DNA from: Streptomyces viridochromogenes DSM 40736
GTDB taxonomy: Bacteria; Actinomycetota; Actinomycetes; Streptomycetales; Streptomycetaceae
Direction: 5' to 3'
Length of the DNA stretch: 38,617 nt
Assembly (NCBI RefSeq): GCF_000158955.1
Contig: NZ_GG657757.1
Span: 8,069,316-8,107,932, forward strand
The notes under the pieces are model-generated. The model saw nothing but the letters and a program-made list of their open reading frames with translations, ran no database searches and was not told where the DNA came from. Position 1 is the first letter of the stretch; every line of letters begins with the position of its first letter. Below are positions 23,733-31,039 of this stretch, one piece after another. The position numbers were made by a program, and so were the translations under genes.

Positions 23733-24758
23733 ATGGCCCAGTCGGTGGGTATCAAGGACGTCGCCCGTGCCGCCGGAGTCTCCGTCGGCACGGTCTCGAA
23801 CGTGATCAACCGCCCGGACACGGTCGCCACCGAGACCCGGGCGCGCGTGCTGTCCGCGATAGACCGGCTCGGCTACGTCCGCAGCGAGTCCGCACGCCAG
23901 CTGCGCGCGGGCCGCAGCCGGATCATGGGGCTGCTCGTCCTCGACATGGGCAACCCCTTCTTCGTCGACGTGGCACGGGGCGCCGAACGCGCGGCACGCC
24001 AGGCCGGACTCGGCGTGATGGTCTGCAACAGCGCCCAGAACCCGGGCGAGGAGGCCGAGTACCTGTCGCTCTTCGCCGAGCAGCGGGTGCGCGGCGTGCT
24101 GCTCACCCCGGCCGACGCGACGGGCCGCAACATCGAGGCGTTCCGCCGCCACGGCATCCCGTTCGTCCTGGTCGACCGGGTTGCCGAGGGCACCACCGAG
24201 TGCTCGGTCTCCGTCGACGACGTCGCGGGCGGCGCCCTGGCCGTCCGCCACCTCGTCGACGCCGGGCACCGTTCCCTCGCCTACGTCAGCGGCCCGCCCG
24301 GCCTCAACCAGGTCCGCGACCGGCGCACCGGCGCCCTCGAAGCGCTCGCCGAGGCCGGGCTGGAGCCCGACGCGCTGCGCGAGCTGCCCACCGAACGGCT
24401 GGACGTCGCCGCCGGCCGCGACGCCGGAGCCCGGCTGCTCGGCCTCGCCGACCGGCCGACCGCCGTGTTCTGCGCCAACGACCTGCTCGCACTCGGTGTC
24501 CTCCAGGCGATGTACGCGGCCGGTGTCCGCGTCCCCGACGACCTGGCCATCGTCGGCTACGACGACATCGAGTTCGCGGCGGCCGCGGCCGTCCCGCTCA
24601 CCTCGGTGCGGCAGCCCGCCGTCACCATGGGCGCCATGGCGGCCGACCTGCTCCTGGAGGAGACGGAGGCCGAGAGCGCGGTGCGGCCGCACGAACACCG
24701 GAGGGTCGTCCTCCAGCCGGAGCTGGTGGTCCGCCGCTCCAGCCTGTCCGCGCGCTGA
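23733..24758 (+). CDS. LacI-family regulator, likely rhamnose repressor
   Basis: A 341-residue LacI/GalR regulator. The N-terminal HTH and hinge (about 6-60) read IKDVARAAGVSVGTVSNVIN and continue to the hinge helix near SARQLRAGRS. A periplasmic-binding-protein-like sensor domain follows, with VLDMGNPFF and VGYDDIEFA. The ATG at 23733 follows GGAGG. It ends the rightward cluster, and two LacI-type sites (16935-16946, 17101-17112) lie at both rha promoters, so it is most likely the local repressor released by rhamnose or an intermediate. A hairpin terminator follows at 24767. Confidence 0.92.
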   Translation: MAQSVGIKDVARAAGVSVGTVSNVINRPDTVATETRARVLSAIDRLGYVRSESARQLRAGRSRIMGLLVLDMGNPFFVDVARGAERAARQAGLGVMVCNSAQNPGEEAEYLSLFAEQRVRGVLLTPADATGRNIEAFRRHGIPFVLVDRVAEGTTECSVSVDDVAGGALAVRHLVDAGHRSLAYVSGPPGLNQVRDRRTGALEALAEAGLEPDALRELPTERLDVAAGRDAGARLLGLADRPTAVFCANDLLALGVLQAMYAAGVRVPDDLAIVGYDDIEFAAAAAVPLTSVRQPAVTMGAMAADLLLEETEAESAVRPHEHRRVVLQPELVVRRSSLSAR

Positions 24759-24766
24759 GCCCGGCG

Positions 24767-24784
24767 CCTGAACCGCCGTTCAGG
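24767..24784 (+). terminator. hairpin terminator after the LacI gene
   Basis: CCTGAAC-CGCC-GTTCAGG, a perfect 7-bp stem with a 4-base loop, starting 8 bases after the regulator stop and followed by AAGATTT. It probably closes the rightward rha transcription unit. Confidence 0.65.
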
Positions 24785-24873
24785 AAGATTTCATGATCCG
24801 AACGGGCCACCGCGGACGATCCCTGTGATGAACTGGGACGCGGTCCGAAAATCCGTCCGTCCCGGGAGCTCAG

Positions 24874-26175
24874 TTGACCGTCAGCTACCGCCAGCCCGGA
24901 GTCGTCCTCACCGACCGCCGCTTCACCGTCCCGCTCGACCACGACCATCCCGAGGGCGAGACGATCGAGCTCTACGCCCGTGAGGTCGTCGCGAGCGACA
25001 GGGCGCGTCAGGACCTGCCGTGGCTGCTCTACCTCCAGGGCGGTCCCGGATTCGCCGCGGACCGCTCCGTCGGCAGGCCCGGCTGGCTCGGCCGCGCGCT
25101 GAAGGAGTACCGCGTCCTGCTCCTCGACCAGCGCGGCACCGGTCACAGCACACCCGCCAACCGGCAGACGCTCCCGCTGCGCGGCGGCCCCGCCGAACAG
25201 GCCGACTACCTCACCCGTTTCCGCGCCGACTCGATCGTCCGCGACTGCGAGGCCGTCCGCGCGGAGGTCACCGGCAAAGCCCTCTGGACCGTCCTCGGCC
25301 AGAGCTTCGGCGGTTTCTGCCTGACCACCTACCTGTCCCTCGCGCCCGAAGGACTGGCCACCGCAGTGATCACCGGCGGGCTGCCCTCCCTGGACGCGCA
25401 CGCCGACGACGTCTACCGGGCCGCCTTCCCGCGCGTCGAACGCAAGGTCGCCGCCCACTACGCCCGCTACCCGCAGGACGTCGAACGCGCCCGCCGTATC
25501 GCCGACCACCTGCTTCACCACGACGTGGTCCTGCCGAACGGCTACCGGCTCACCGTCGAGGCCTTCCAGTCCCTCGGCATCGTCCTCGGCACCGGCGACG
25601 GCAGCCACCGCCTCCACTACCTCATCGAGGACGCCTTCGTCCGCACCCCGCACGGCTCCGCCCTCTCGGACGCGTTCCAGGAGCAGGCGCAGTCCCTGCT
25701 GTCCTACGCCCGGCACCCGCTGTACGCGCTCGTCCACGAGTCGATCTACGGCCAGGACGCCCGGCCCACCGCCTGGTCGGCCGAGCGGGTGCGGGCCGAG
25801 TTCCCGCAGTTCGACGCCGCCAAGGCACTCGCGGGAGACGAACCGCTGCTGTTCACGGGCGAGTCGATCCACCCCTGGATGTTCGACTGCGACCCGGCCC
25901 TGCGCCCCCTGCGCGAGACCGCCGACCTGCTCGCCGCCCGCACCGACTGGACCCCCCTGTACGACCGGGCCCGCCTCGCTGCCAACACGGTGCCGGTCGC
26001 CGCCGCCGTCTACCACGACGACATGTACGTCGACACGGCCCACTCCCTGCGCACCGCCCGCACGATCCGCGGCCTGCGCACCTGGGTCACGGACGAGTTC
26101 GAGCACGACGGCGTGCGGGCCGGCGGCCCCCGGGTCCTCGACCGGCTGCTGGCGCTGGCGCGGAACGAGGCGTGA
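24874..26175 (+). CDS. alpha/beta hydrolase, prolyl aminopeptidase (S33) type
   Basis: A 433-residue cytoplasmic hydrolase; no signal peptide is seen. The oxyanion region is YLQGGPGF, then LLLDQRGTGHS, and the nucleophile elbow is GQSFGGF. The C-terminal part has AAVYHDDMYVD and TDEFEHDGVR, where the catalytic Asp and His are expected, as in S33 proline iminopeptidases, which remove N-terminal proline from peptides. The start is a TTG at 24874 with GGGAG 6 bases upstream; no better start lies nearby. It is separated from the rha locus by a terminator and is probably an independent housekeeping peptidase. Three short direct repeats begin at its stop. Confidence 0.88.
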   Translation: MTVSYRQPGVVLTDRRFTVPLDHDHPEGETIELYAREVVASDRARQDLPWLLYLQGGPGFAADRSVGRPGWLGRALKEYRVLLLDQRGTGHSTPANRQTLPLRGGPAEQADYLTRFRADSIVRDCEAVRAEVTGKALWTVLGQSFGGFCLTTYLSLAPEGLATAVITGGLPSLDAHADDVYRAAFPRVERKVAAHYARYPQDVERARRIADHLLHHDVVLPNGYRLTVEAFQSLGIVLGTGDGSHRLHYLIEDAFVRTPHGSALSDAFQEQAQSLLSYARHPLYALVHESIYGQDARPTAWSAERVRAEFPQFDAAKALAGDEPLLFTGESIHPWMFDCDPALRPLRETADLLAARTDWTPLYDRARLAANTVPVAAAVYHDDMYVDTAHSLRTARTIRGLRTWVTDEFEHDGVRAGGPRVLDRLLALARNEA

Positions 26176-26217
26176 TGCCGCCGACGAGGCGTGCTGCCGC
26201 GCCGACGAGGCGTGATG
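26165..26217. repeat. three short direct repeats at a gene end
   Basis: ACGAGGCGTGATG occurs at 26165-26177, with ACGAGGCGTGCTG at 26184-26196 and ACGAGGCGTGATG at 26205-26217. The copies are 19 and 21 bases apart. The first contains the peptidase stop codon, so the array looks like local duplication of the gene's last codons. Confidence 0.7.
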
Positions 26218-26243
26218 TCCGTGGCGCGGATTAGTCTGCGGAC

Positions 26244-26978
26244 ATGACGACCACTCAACTCCAGCCCATGCCGAGCGACTGGCGGCGTGCCCTCGCGGTG
26301 GTGGCCCACCCGGACGACCTCGAGTACGGCTGCTCGGCGGCGATCGCGGCCTGGACCGACGAGGGCCGCGAGGTCGCCTACGTGCTGGCGACCCGGGGCG
26401 AGGCGGGTATCGACACGCTGGCGCCGGAGGAGTGCGGCCCGTTGCGGGAGCGGGAACAGCGGGCGAGCGCGGCCGTGGTCGGCGTGTCGGAGGTGGAGTT
26501 CCTCGACCACCGGGACGGCGTCGTCGAGTACGGCACCGCCCTGCGTCGCGACATCGCCGCGGCGATCCGCCGGCACCGGCCCGAGCTGGTCATCACGCTC
26601 AACCACCGGGACACCTGGGGCGGCGTCGCCTGGAACACCCCGGACCACGTGGCCGTCGGCCGCGCCACGCTCGACGCGGCCGGCGACGCCGGCAACCGGT
26701 GGATCTTCCGGGAGCTCGTCGAACAGGGCCTCGAACCCTGGGACGGCGTGCGCTGGGTGGCCGTCGCCGGTTCCAGCACGCCCACGCACGCCGTCGACGC
26801 CACGGCCGGCATGGAGCGCGCGGTGCGGTCCCTGCTGGAACACCGCACCTACATCGAGGTGTTGACCGACGAGGACCCGGAGACCTACGTCCGCGGCTTC
26901 CTGACGCAGCACGCCGAGAACACGGGGAAGCGTTTCGGGGGCCGGCCCGCGGTGGCGTTCGAACTGTTCGGCAGATGA
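26244..26978 (+). CDS. PIG-L family deacetylase
   Basis: A 244-residue zinc-dependent LmbE/PIG-L deacetylase: the metal motif AVVAHPDDLE near residue 19, and NTPDHVAVG holding the third ligand His. Relatives remove acetyl groups from GlcNAc-linked substrates such as mycothiol precursors and their conjugates, or from natural products. The length fits the family, and there is no signal peptide. The next gene, a sigma factor, begins at or just past its stop (an ATGA overlap at 26975-26978 is possible), so the two are probably co-transcribed. That hints at a role in stress or thiol metabolism, which is inference only. Confidence 0.9.
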   Translation: MTTTQLQPMPSDWRRALAVVAHPDDLEYGCSAAIAAWTDEGREVAYVLATRGEAGIDTLAPEECGPLREREQRASAAVVGVSEVEFLDHRDGVVEYGTALRRDIAAAIRRHRPELVITLNHRDTWGGVAWNTPDHVAVGRATLDAAGDAGNRWIFRELVEQGLEPWDGVRWVAVAGSSTPTHAVDATAGMERAVRSLLEHRTYIEVLTDEDPETYVRGFLTQHAENTGKRFGGRPAVAFELFGR

Positions 26979-26989
26979 CGGGGGAGACC

Positions 26990-27922
26990 ATGACAGGCAG
27001 CGGCAGCGAGGAACTGGCCGAGCGGTTCGAGGGGTACCGCGGGCATCTGAAGGCGGTGGCCTACCGGATGCTCGGTTCGCTGACCGAGGCGGAGGACGCC
27101 GTCCAGGAGGCCTGGCTGCGGCTGAGCCGCACGGACCCGGACGACATCCAGAACCTGGGCGGCTGGCTGACCACCGTGACCGGCCGCGTCTGCCTGGACC
27201 TGTTGCGCTCGCGCACCGCGCGCCGCGAGGAGCCGGTGGGCGGCACCCACGACACCTACGACACCTTCGTCCCCGACCCGGTGCTCAGGCCGCTGTCGCA
27301 TCTCGACCCGGCCGAGGAGGTGCTCCAGGCCGACTCGGTGGGCCTGGCCCTGCTGGTCGTGCTGGAGAACCTGGCGCCCGACGAGCGCCTCGCGTTCGTA
27401 CTGCACGACATGTTCGCCGTGCCGTTCGACGACATCGCGCCCATCGTGGAGCGCAGCCCGGCCGCGACCCGGCAGCTGGCGAGCCGCGCCCGGCGGCGGG
27501 TACGCGGCGCCACCCCGTCGACGGAGCCGGATCTCGGCCGGCAGAAGGAGGTGCTCGACGCCTTCCTGGCCGCCTCGCGCGCCGGGGACTTCGAGGCCCT
27601 GCTCGCGCTCCTGCACCCGGACGTGGTGCTGCGGGCCGACTCGGGCGAACTGGTGCGGGGCGCCGCCGTGTCCAAGGTGGTCCAGGGGGCGAAGTCCGTG
27701 GCGGAGCAGGCGCTCATGTTCGCCCGGTTCGCGCAGTCCGCGGAGCTGGTGCTGGTCAACGACACGGTCGGCATGGTCAACGCGCCCGAGGGACGCGTCC
27801 AGTCGGTCATGGCGGTCACGATCACCGACGGCCGGATCACCGGCATGTACATCCTGGCCGACCCGGAGAGGCTGGAGCGCCTGGAGGCGCCCGGACCGAC
27901 CGGGCCGGACACCCGTCGGTGA
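26990..27922 (+). CDS. SigJ-like ECF sigma factor with SnoaL-type C-terminal domain
   Basis: About 310 residues. Sigma region 2 is at about 10-80 (HLKAVAYRMLGSLTEAEDAV, LGGWLTTVTGRVCLDLLRSR) and region 4 at about 115-175 (LAPDERLAFVLHDMF, RSPAATRQLASRARRRV). From about 185 a SnoaL-like domain follows (EVLDAFLAASRAGDFEALLA, LHPDVVLRADSG), as in ECF41/ECF56/SigJ proteins, where this domain controls activity in place of a separate anti-sigma factor. No anti-sigma gene is adjacent, which agrees. Start choice: the ATG at 26990 has GGGGGAG close by; the ATG at 26975 overlaps the deacetylase stop and is an alternative adding five residues. Confidence 0.9.
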   Translation: MTGSGSEELAERFEGYRGHLKAVAYRMLGSLTEAEDAVQEAWLRLSRTDPDDIQNLGGWLTTVTGRVCLDLLRSRTARREEPVGGTHDTYDTFVPDPVLRPLSHLDPAEEVLQADSVGLALLVVLENLAPDERLAFVLHDMFAVPFDDIAPIVERSPAATRQLASRARRRVRGATPSTEPDLGRQKEVLDAFLAASRAGDFEALLALLHPDVVLRADSGELVRGAAVSKVVQGAKSVAEQALMFARFAQSAELVLVNDTVGMVNAPEGRVQSVMAVTITDGRITGMYILADPERLERLEAPGPTGPDTRR

Positions 27923-27934
27923 GTCCTCGTTCCG

Positions 27935-27940
27935 TATGCT
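27935..27940 (+). promoter_or_regulatory. -10-like box for a leaderless transcript
   Basis: TATGCT ends 7 bases before the ATG at 27948, and no ribosome site or clear -35 is present. If real, the pentapeptide-repeat gene would be transcribed from its own start codon. Confidence 0.35.
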
Positions 27941-27947
27941 GAACCCC

Positions 27948-28778
27948 ATGCGAGATCAAACAACCGTGCGAGCGGAGCTGCGCGGTGACTGCGAGCGGTG
28001 CTTCGGGCTGTGCTGCGTCGCCCTGCCCTTCGCGGCGTCGACCGACTTCGCGGTCGACAAGGCCGCCGGCACGCCCTGCCGCAACCTGCGGAGCGATCAC
28101 CGCTGCGGCATCCACGCGAAGCTGCGGCAGCGGGGGTTCACCGGCTGCACGGTCTACGACTGCTTCGGCGCCGGACAGCAGGTCTCGCAGGTCACCTTCG
28201 GCGGCCGGGACTGGCGGTCGGCGCCGCCGGAGCACGCCCGCCGCATGTTCGACGTGTTCCCGGTCGTCCGGCAGCTGCACGAGCTGCTGTGGTACCTCAC
28301 CGAGGCCCTCGCCCTGCCCGCGGCCCGGCCCGTCCACGCCGAGCTGCGCACGGCGCTGGCGAAGACCGAGCAGCTCACCGGCAACACCCCCGAGGAACTC
28401 GCCGAGCTGGACGTGGCGGCGCACCGCCAGGACGTCAACGTCCTGCTGCTGCGGACGAGCGAGCTGGCCAGGGCCGACGCCAAGGGCCGCAAGAAGAACC
28501 GCCGGGGCGCGGATCTCATGGGCGCCCGTCTGGTGGGCGCCGACCTGCGCGGCGCCAACCTGCGCGGTGCCTACCTCATCGCCGCCGACCTCACCGGCGC
28601 CGATCTGCGGGGCGCGGACCTGATCGGTGCCGACCTGCGCGACGCGGACCTCACGGACGCCGACCTGACCGGGGCGTTCTTCCTCACCCAGCCGCAGCTG
28701 AACGCGGCCCGGGGGAGTGCGGGGACCCGGCTGCCGGAGTCAGTCACCCGCCCCGGGCACTGGACAGCGCAGCTCTGA
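27948..28778 (+). CDS. Cys-rich (YkgJ-like) and pentapeptide-repeat fusion protein
   Basis: About 276 residues in two parts. Residues 1-80 hold eight Cys, starting CERCFGLCC (Cys15, 18, 22, 23) with further Cys at 44, 53, 67 and 72, much like the zinc/iron-binding CxxC...CC pattern of YkgJ (UPF0153). After a helical middle, residues about 185-240 are 11 pentapeptide repeats of the A(D/N)LxG type that should form a right-handed quadrilateral beta-helix. Some such helices mimic DNA and protect gyrase, but a fusion with a metal-binding head is different and its role is unknown. The ATG at 27948 is preferred over 27936 on the leaderless argument. The last 39 bases overlap the convergent P450 gene. 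Confidence 0.85.
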   Translation: MRDQTTVRAELRGDCERCFGLCCVALPFAASTDFAVDKAAGTPCRNLRSDHRCGIHAKLRQRGFTGCTVYDCFGAGQQVSQVTFGGRDWRSAPPEHARRMFDVFPVVRQLHELLWYLTEALALPAARPVHAELRTALAKTEQLTGNTPEELAELDVAAHRQDVNVLLLRTSELARADAKGRKKNRRGADLMGARLVGADLRGANLRGAYLIAADLTGADLRGADLIGADLRDADLTDADLTGAFFLTQPQLNAARGSAGTRLPESVTRPGHWTAQL

Positions 28779-30236
28779 GGCCGGCTCCCGCACCGCGCTC
28801 CGGCGCTCCGGGCGCAGCCGCAGCCCGTCCGGCATCAGCGTGAGCCGTTCCGTCACACGCAGCCGGTAGGCCGGGTCGGGCCGCAGCTCGTAGCGTCGCA
28901 GCAGCAGGCCGAGCACCAGCGTGGCCTCGTGCAGGGCGAACTGGCGTCCGATGCAGGCCCGCGCCCCGGTCCCGAACGGCTTGAAGGTGTGCGGCGCCCG
29001 GGACCGTACGGCCCGCGCGTCGAAGCGGTCCGGGTCGAACCGCTCGGCGTCCGCGCCCCACACCTCGGGGTCCCGGTGCAGCATCGGCGTCAGTACCAGG
29101 GCCCACGCCCCGCGCCGCATCGGGTGCTCCCCGGCCAGGACCGTGTCCTCGCGGGCCTCCCGGGCGAAGGCGGGCGCGGTGGGCCACAGTCGCAGTGACT
29201 CGTCCAGCACCCGGCGGACGTAGCGCAGCCTGGCCACCTGCTCGTAGGCCGGCTCCGCCGCGTCTGCCCACACCCGGTCCACCTCGGCACGGGCCCGGGC
29301 CGCGACGTCGGGGTGCCGGGAGAGGTAGTGCAGGGCGAAGGAGAGCGCGCCCGAGGTCGTCTCGTGGCCCGCGACGAGGAAGGTGATGACCTGACGGCGG
29401 ACGTTCTGCGGTGCCAGCCGTTCCCCCGTCACCGGATGGGCCGTCTCCAGCATCCGGTCGAGCAGATCCCCCTGCCCACCACCGTCGGTACGCCGGGCCC
29501 GGACCAGTTCGTCGACCGTGCGGTTGAGGTGGGCGATGTCCTGCGCGTTGCGCCGGGTCGCGCTCCGCAGCAGCAGCGGAGCCAGCGGGAAGGGCACCGT
29601 GTTGAGCCGCTGCGCATAGGTCAGGGTGCCGATCATCGCGGTCACGAAGGGGTGTGGCCGGGTGCGTTCGAACGACCCGAAGTCGTGGCCGAAGCCGGTG
29701 CGGGCGATCGTCTCCAGCGTCAGCTTGGTCATGTCGCCGGGCACGTCCACCGTCCGGCCCGCCCCCGCCGCCCGGTCCCAGTGCTCCGTCAGCCGGCGGG
29801 CCACGTCCAGCATCATCGGGTGGTAGCCGGCCATGGCCTCGCGGCTGAAACCGGGAGCGAGCACATCGTGCGCGAGCTGCCAGTTCGGTTCGTGGTTGTA
29901 CGCCGTGAACAGGCCGTCCCCGGCGACCGGCCGCAGGTTGGCGATGCCGAGCCCCACGTGTTTGGCGAACCGTGACTCGTCCGCGAGGTCGGCCGTGTGC
30001 CGGGCGCCCCACACGAACACGAACTCCTTGCCGAAAGCCTTCCGCCGGAAGACCGGGCCCAGCCGGCGGGCGTAGCGCAGCGAGTCCTGGAGGGGAGTGC
30101 GCCGGTTCACGCCCACCACGTCACCGAGCAGCGGGATCCGGTGCGGCGGGTGCGGAATGCGGTCCAGTTCCGGCCAGCCCAGCTCGGCACTCCGGAACCC
30201 TTTGGGCATCCCGGCCCGTATCGGCGCCTCCGTCAT
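28740..30236 (-). CDS. cytochrome P450, stand-alone CYP102-like heme domain
   Basis: A 498-residue P450. The I-helix is VAGHETTSG, the K-helix ESLRLWPTAP (ExxR), and the heme loop FGTGARACIGRQ with the ligand Cys about 428. Its sequence tracks the heme domain of the P450-reductase fusion at 35787 (for example FTAYNHEPNWQLAHD against FTAYNDEPNWAKAHD), so it belongs near CYP102/CYP147, families of fatty-acid hydroxylases. It has no reductase domain and would need separate redox partners, none of which is next to it. The ATG at 30236 follows AAGGGAGA. It is divergent from a TetR gene, as CYP102 genes and their fatty-acid-sensing TetR repressors are in Bacillus. Confidence 0.93.
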   Translation of the reverse strand: MTEAPIRAGMPKGFRSAELGWPELDRIPHPPHRIPLLGDVVGVNRRTPLQDSLRYARRLGPVFRRKAFGKEFVFVWGARHTADLADESRFAKHVGLGIANLRPVAGDGLFTAYNHEPNWQLAHDVLAPGFSREAMAGYHPMMLDVARRLTEHWDRAAGAGRTVDVPGDMTKLTLETIARTGFGHDFGSFERTRPHPFVTAMIGTLTYAQRLNTVPFPLAPLLLRSATRRNAQDIAHLNRTVDELVRARRTDGGGQGDLLDRMLETAHPVTGERLAPQNVRRQVITFLVAGHETTSGALSFALHYLSRHPDVAARARAEVDRVWADAAEPAYEQVARLRYVRRVLDESLRLWPTAPAFAREAREDTVLAGEHPMRRGAWALVLTPMLHRDPEVWGADAERFDPDRFDARAVRSRAPHTFKPFGTGARACIGRQFALHEATLVLGLLLRRYELRPDPAYRLRVTERLTLMPDGLRLRPERRSAVREPASELRCPVPGAGD

Positions 30237-30284
30237 GTCGCGATCTCCCTTGATCCAACGGCCGGTTCGCACGTGTTGTACATG

Positions 30285-30324
30285 GGTTCAATAGCGCGTT
30301 CCAGTCTGGTGCCGTTGTTGAACC
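30285..30324. promoter_or_regulatory. inverted repeat pair between P450 and TetR genes
   Basis: GGTTCAA (30285-30291) and TTGAACC (30318-30324) are exact inverted copies, centred 33 bp apart in the 109-base divergent region. Outer TGTAC (30277-30281) and GTACA (30333-30337) elements repeat the symmetry. Likely paired half-sites for the TetR regulator at 30346. Confidence 0.5.
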
Positions 30325-30345
30325 GGCGTCAAGTACAGTGCGGGC

Positions 30346-30954
30346 ATGGCCGCGAACCAGGGCGGACGCACGCGTCGCCGGCTCAGCACCGAGGAGCGCC
30401 GGGAGCAGCTTCTGTCGGTCGGGGCGCGGCTGTTCTCGGAGAATCCGTACGACGACGTGTGGATCGAGCAGGTCGCTGAGATCGCCGGGGTGTCGCGAGG
30501 GCTGCTGTACCACTACTTCCCGACCAAGCGTGACTTCTTCGCGGCGGTCGTGGAGCGGGAGAGCGAGCGGATGCTGCGCATGACGGCGGCGGTGCCCGGC
30601 GTCCCGGTGCGCGAGCAGCTCCCGGCCGGGCTCGACACGTTCCTGGAGTACGTCGAGGCCCATGCGCACGGCTACCGCGCCTTCCACCGTGCCGACGCGG
30701 CGGGGGACCAGGCGGTGCGCCGGGTCTACCAGCGGGCCCTGGCCGCGCAGGAGCGGCAGATCCTCGCGGCGCTGGCCGAGGACCCCGAGTTCGGCCCGGC
30801 CTTCGAGGTCCGGCCGGAGGTGCGGCTCGCCGTACGCGGCTGGCTGGCGTTCATCACCTCCGTCTGCCTGGAGTGGCTGCGCGGCACGGAGTTGAGCCGG
30901 GAACAGGTGCGTGAGCTGTGCGCGCGCGCCCTGCTGGGCGTCCTCACGCCCTGA
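30346..30954 (+). CDS. TetR family regulator, probable P450 repressor
   Basis: A 202-residue TetR protein. The HTH (about 17-65) reads RREQLLSVGARLFSE, then IAGVSRGLLYHYFPTKRDFF. The ligand domain (about 80-195) includes AHAHGYRAFHRADAAGD. The ATG at 30346 lacks a ribosome site, but TACAGT, a -10-like hexamer, ends 6 bases before it, so the mRNA is probably leaderless. It is divergent from the CYP102-like P450, and an inverted-repeat pair lies between them. By analogy with BM3R1 and BscR/FatR, it may be released by fatty acids (inference). Confidence 0.92.
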   Translation: MAANQGGRTRRRLSTEERREQLLSVGARLFSENPYDDVWIEQVAEIAGVSRGLLYHYFPTKRDFFAAVVERESERMLRMTAAVPGVPVREQLPAGLDTFLEYVEAHAHGYRAFHRADAAGDQAVRRVYQRALAAQERQILAALAEDPEFGPAFEVRPEVRLAVRGWLAFITSVCLEWLRGTELSREQVRELCARALLGVLTP

Positions 30955-30982
30955 AAGGCCTCGTAAAGATCACGTGACGTGG

Positions 30983-31011
30983 TTGGCGCACACCCCGATC
31001 TTCGGTAGGTT
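30983..31011 (+). promoter_or_regulatory. candidate promoter of the DUF2470 gene
   Basis: TTGGCG (30983-30988), a 17-base spacer and TAGGTT (31006-31011). The -10 box runs into the iron box at 31010-31028, so an iron-loaded repressor would cover the start point. Confidence 0.5.
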
Positions 31012-31028
31012 AGGCAAGGCTTACCTAA
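31010..31028. promoter_or_regulatory. iron box (IdeR/DmdR-type operator)
   Basis: TTAGGCAAGGCTTACCTAA matches the actinobacterial iron-box consensus TTAGGTTAGGCTAACCTAA at 16 of 19 positions, with both TTAGG/CCTAA ends intact. It lies 11 bases before the ATG of the DUF2470 gene and abuts its AAGGAGG ribosome site. Confidence 0.8.
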
Positions 31029-31039
31029 GGAGGTCTGGG

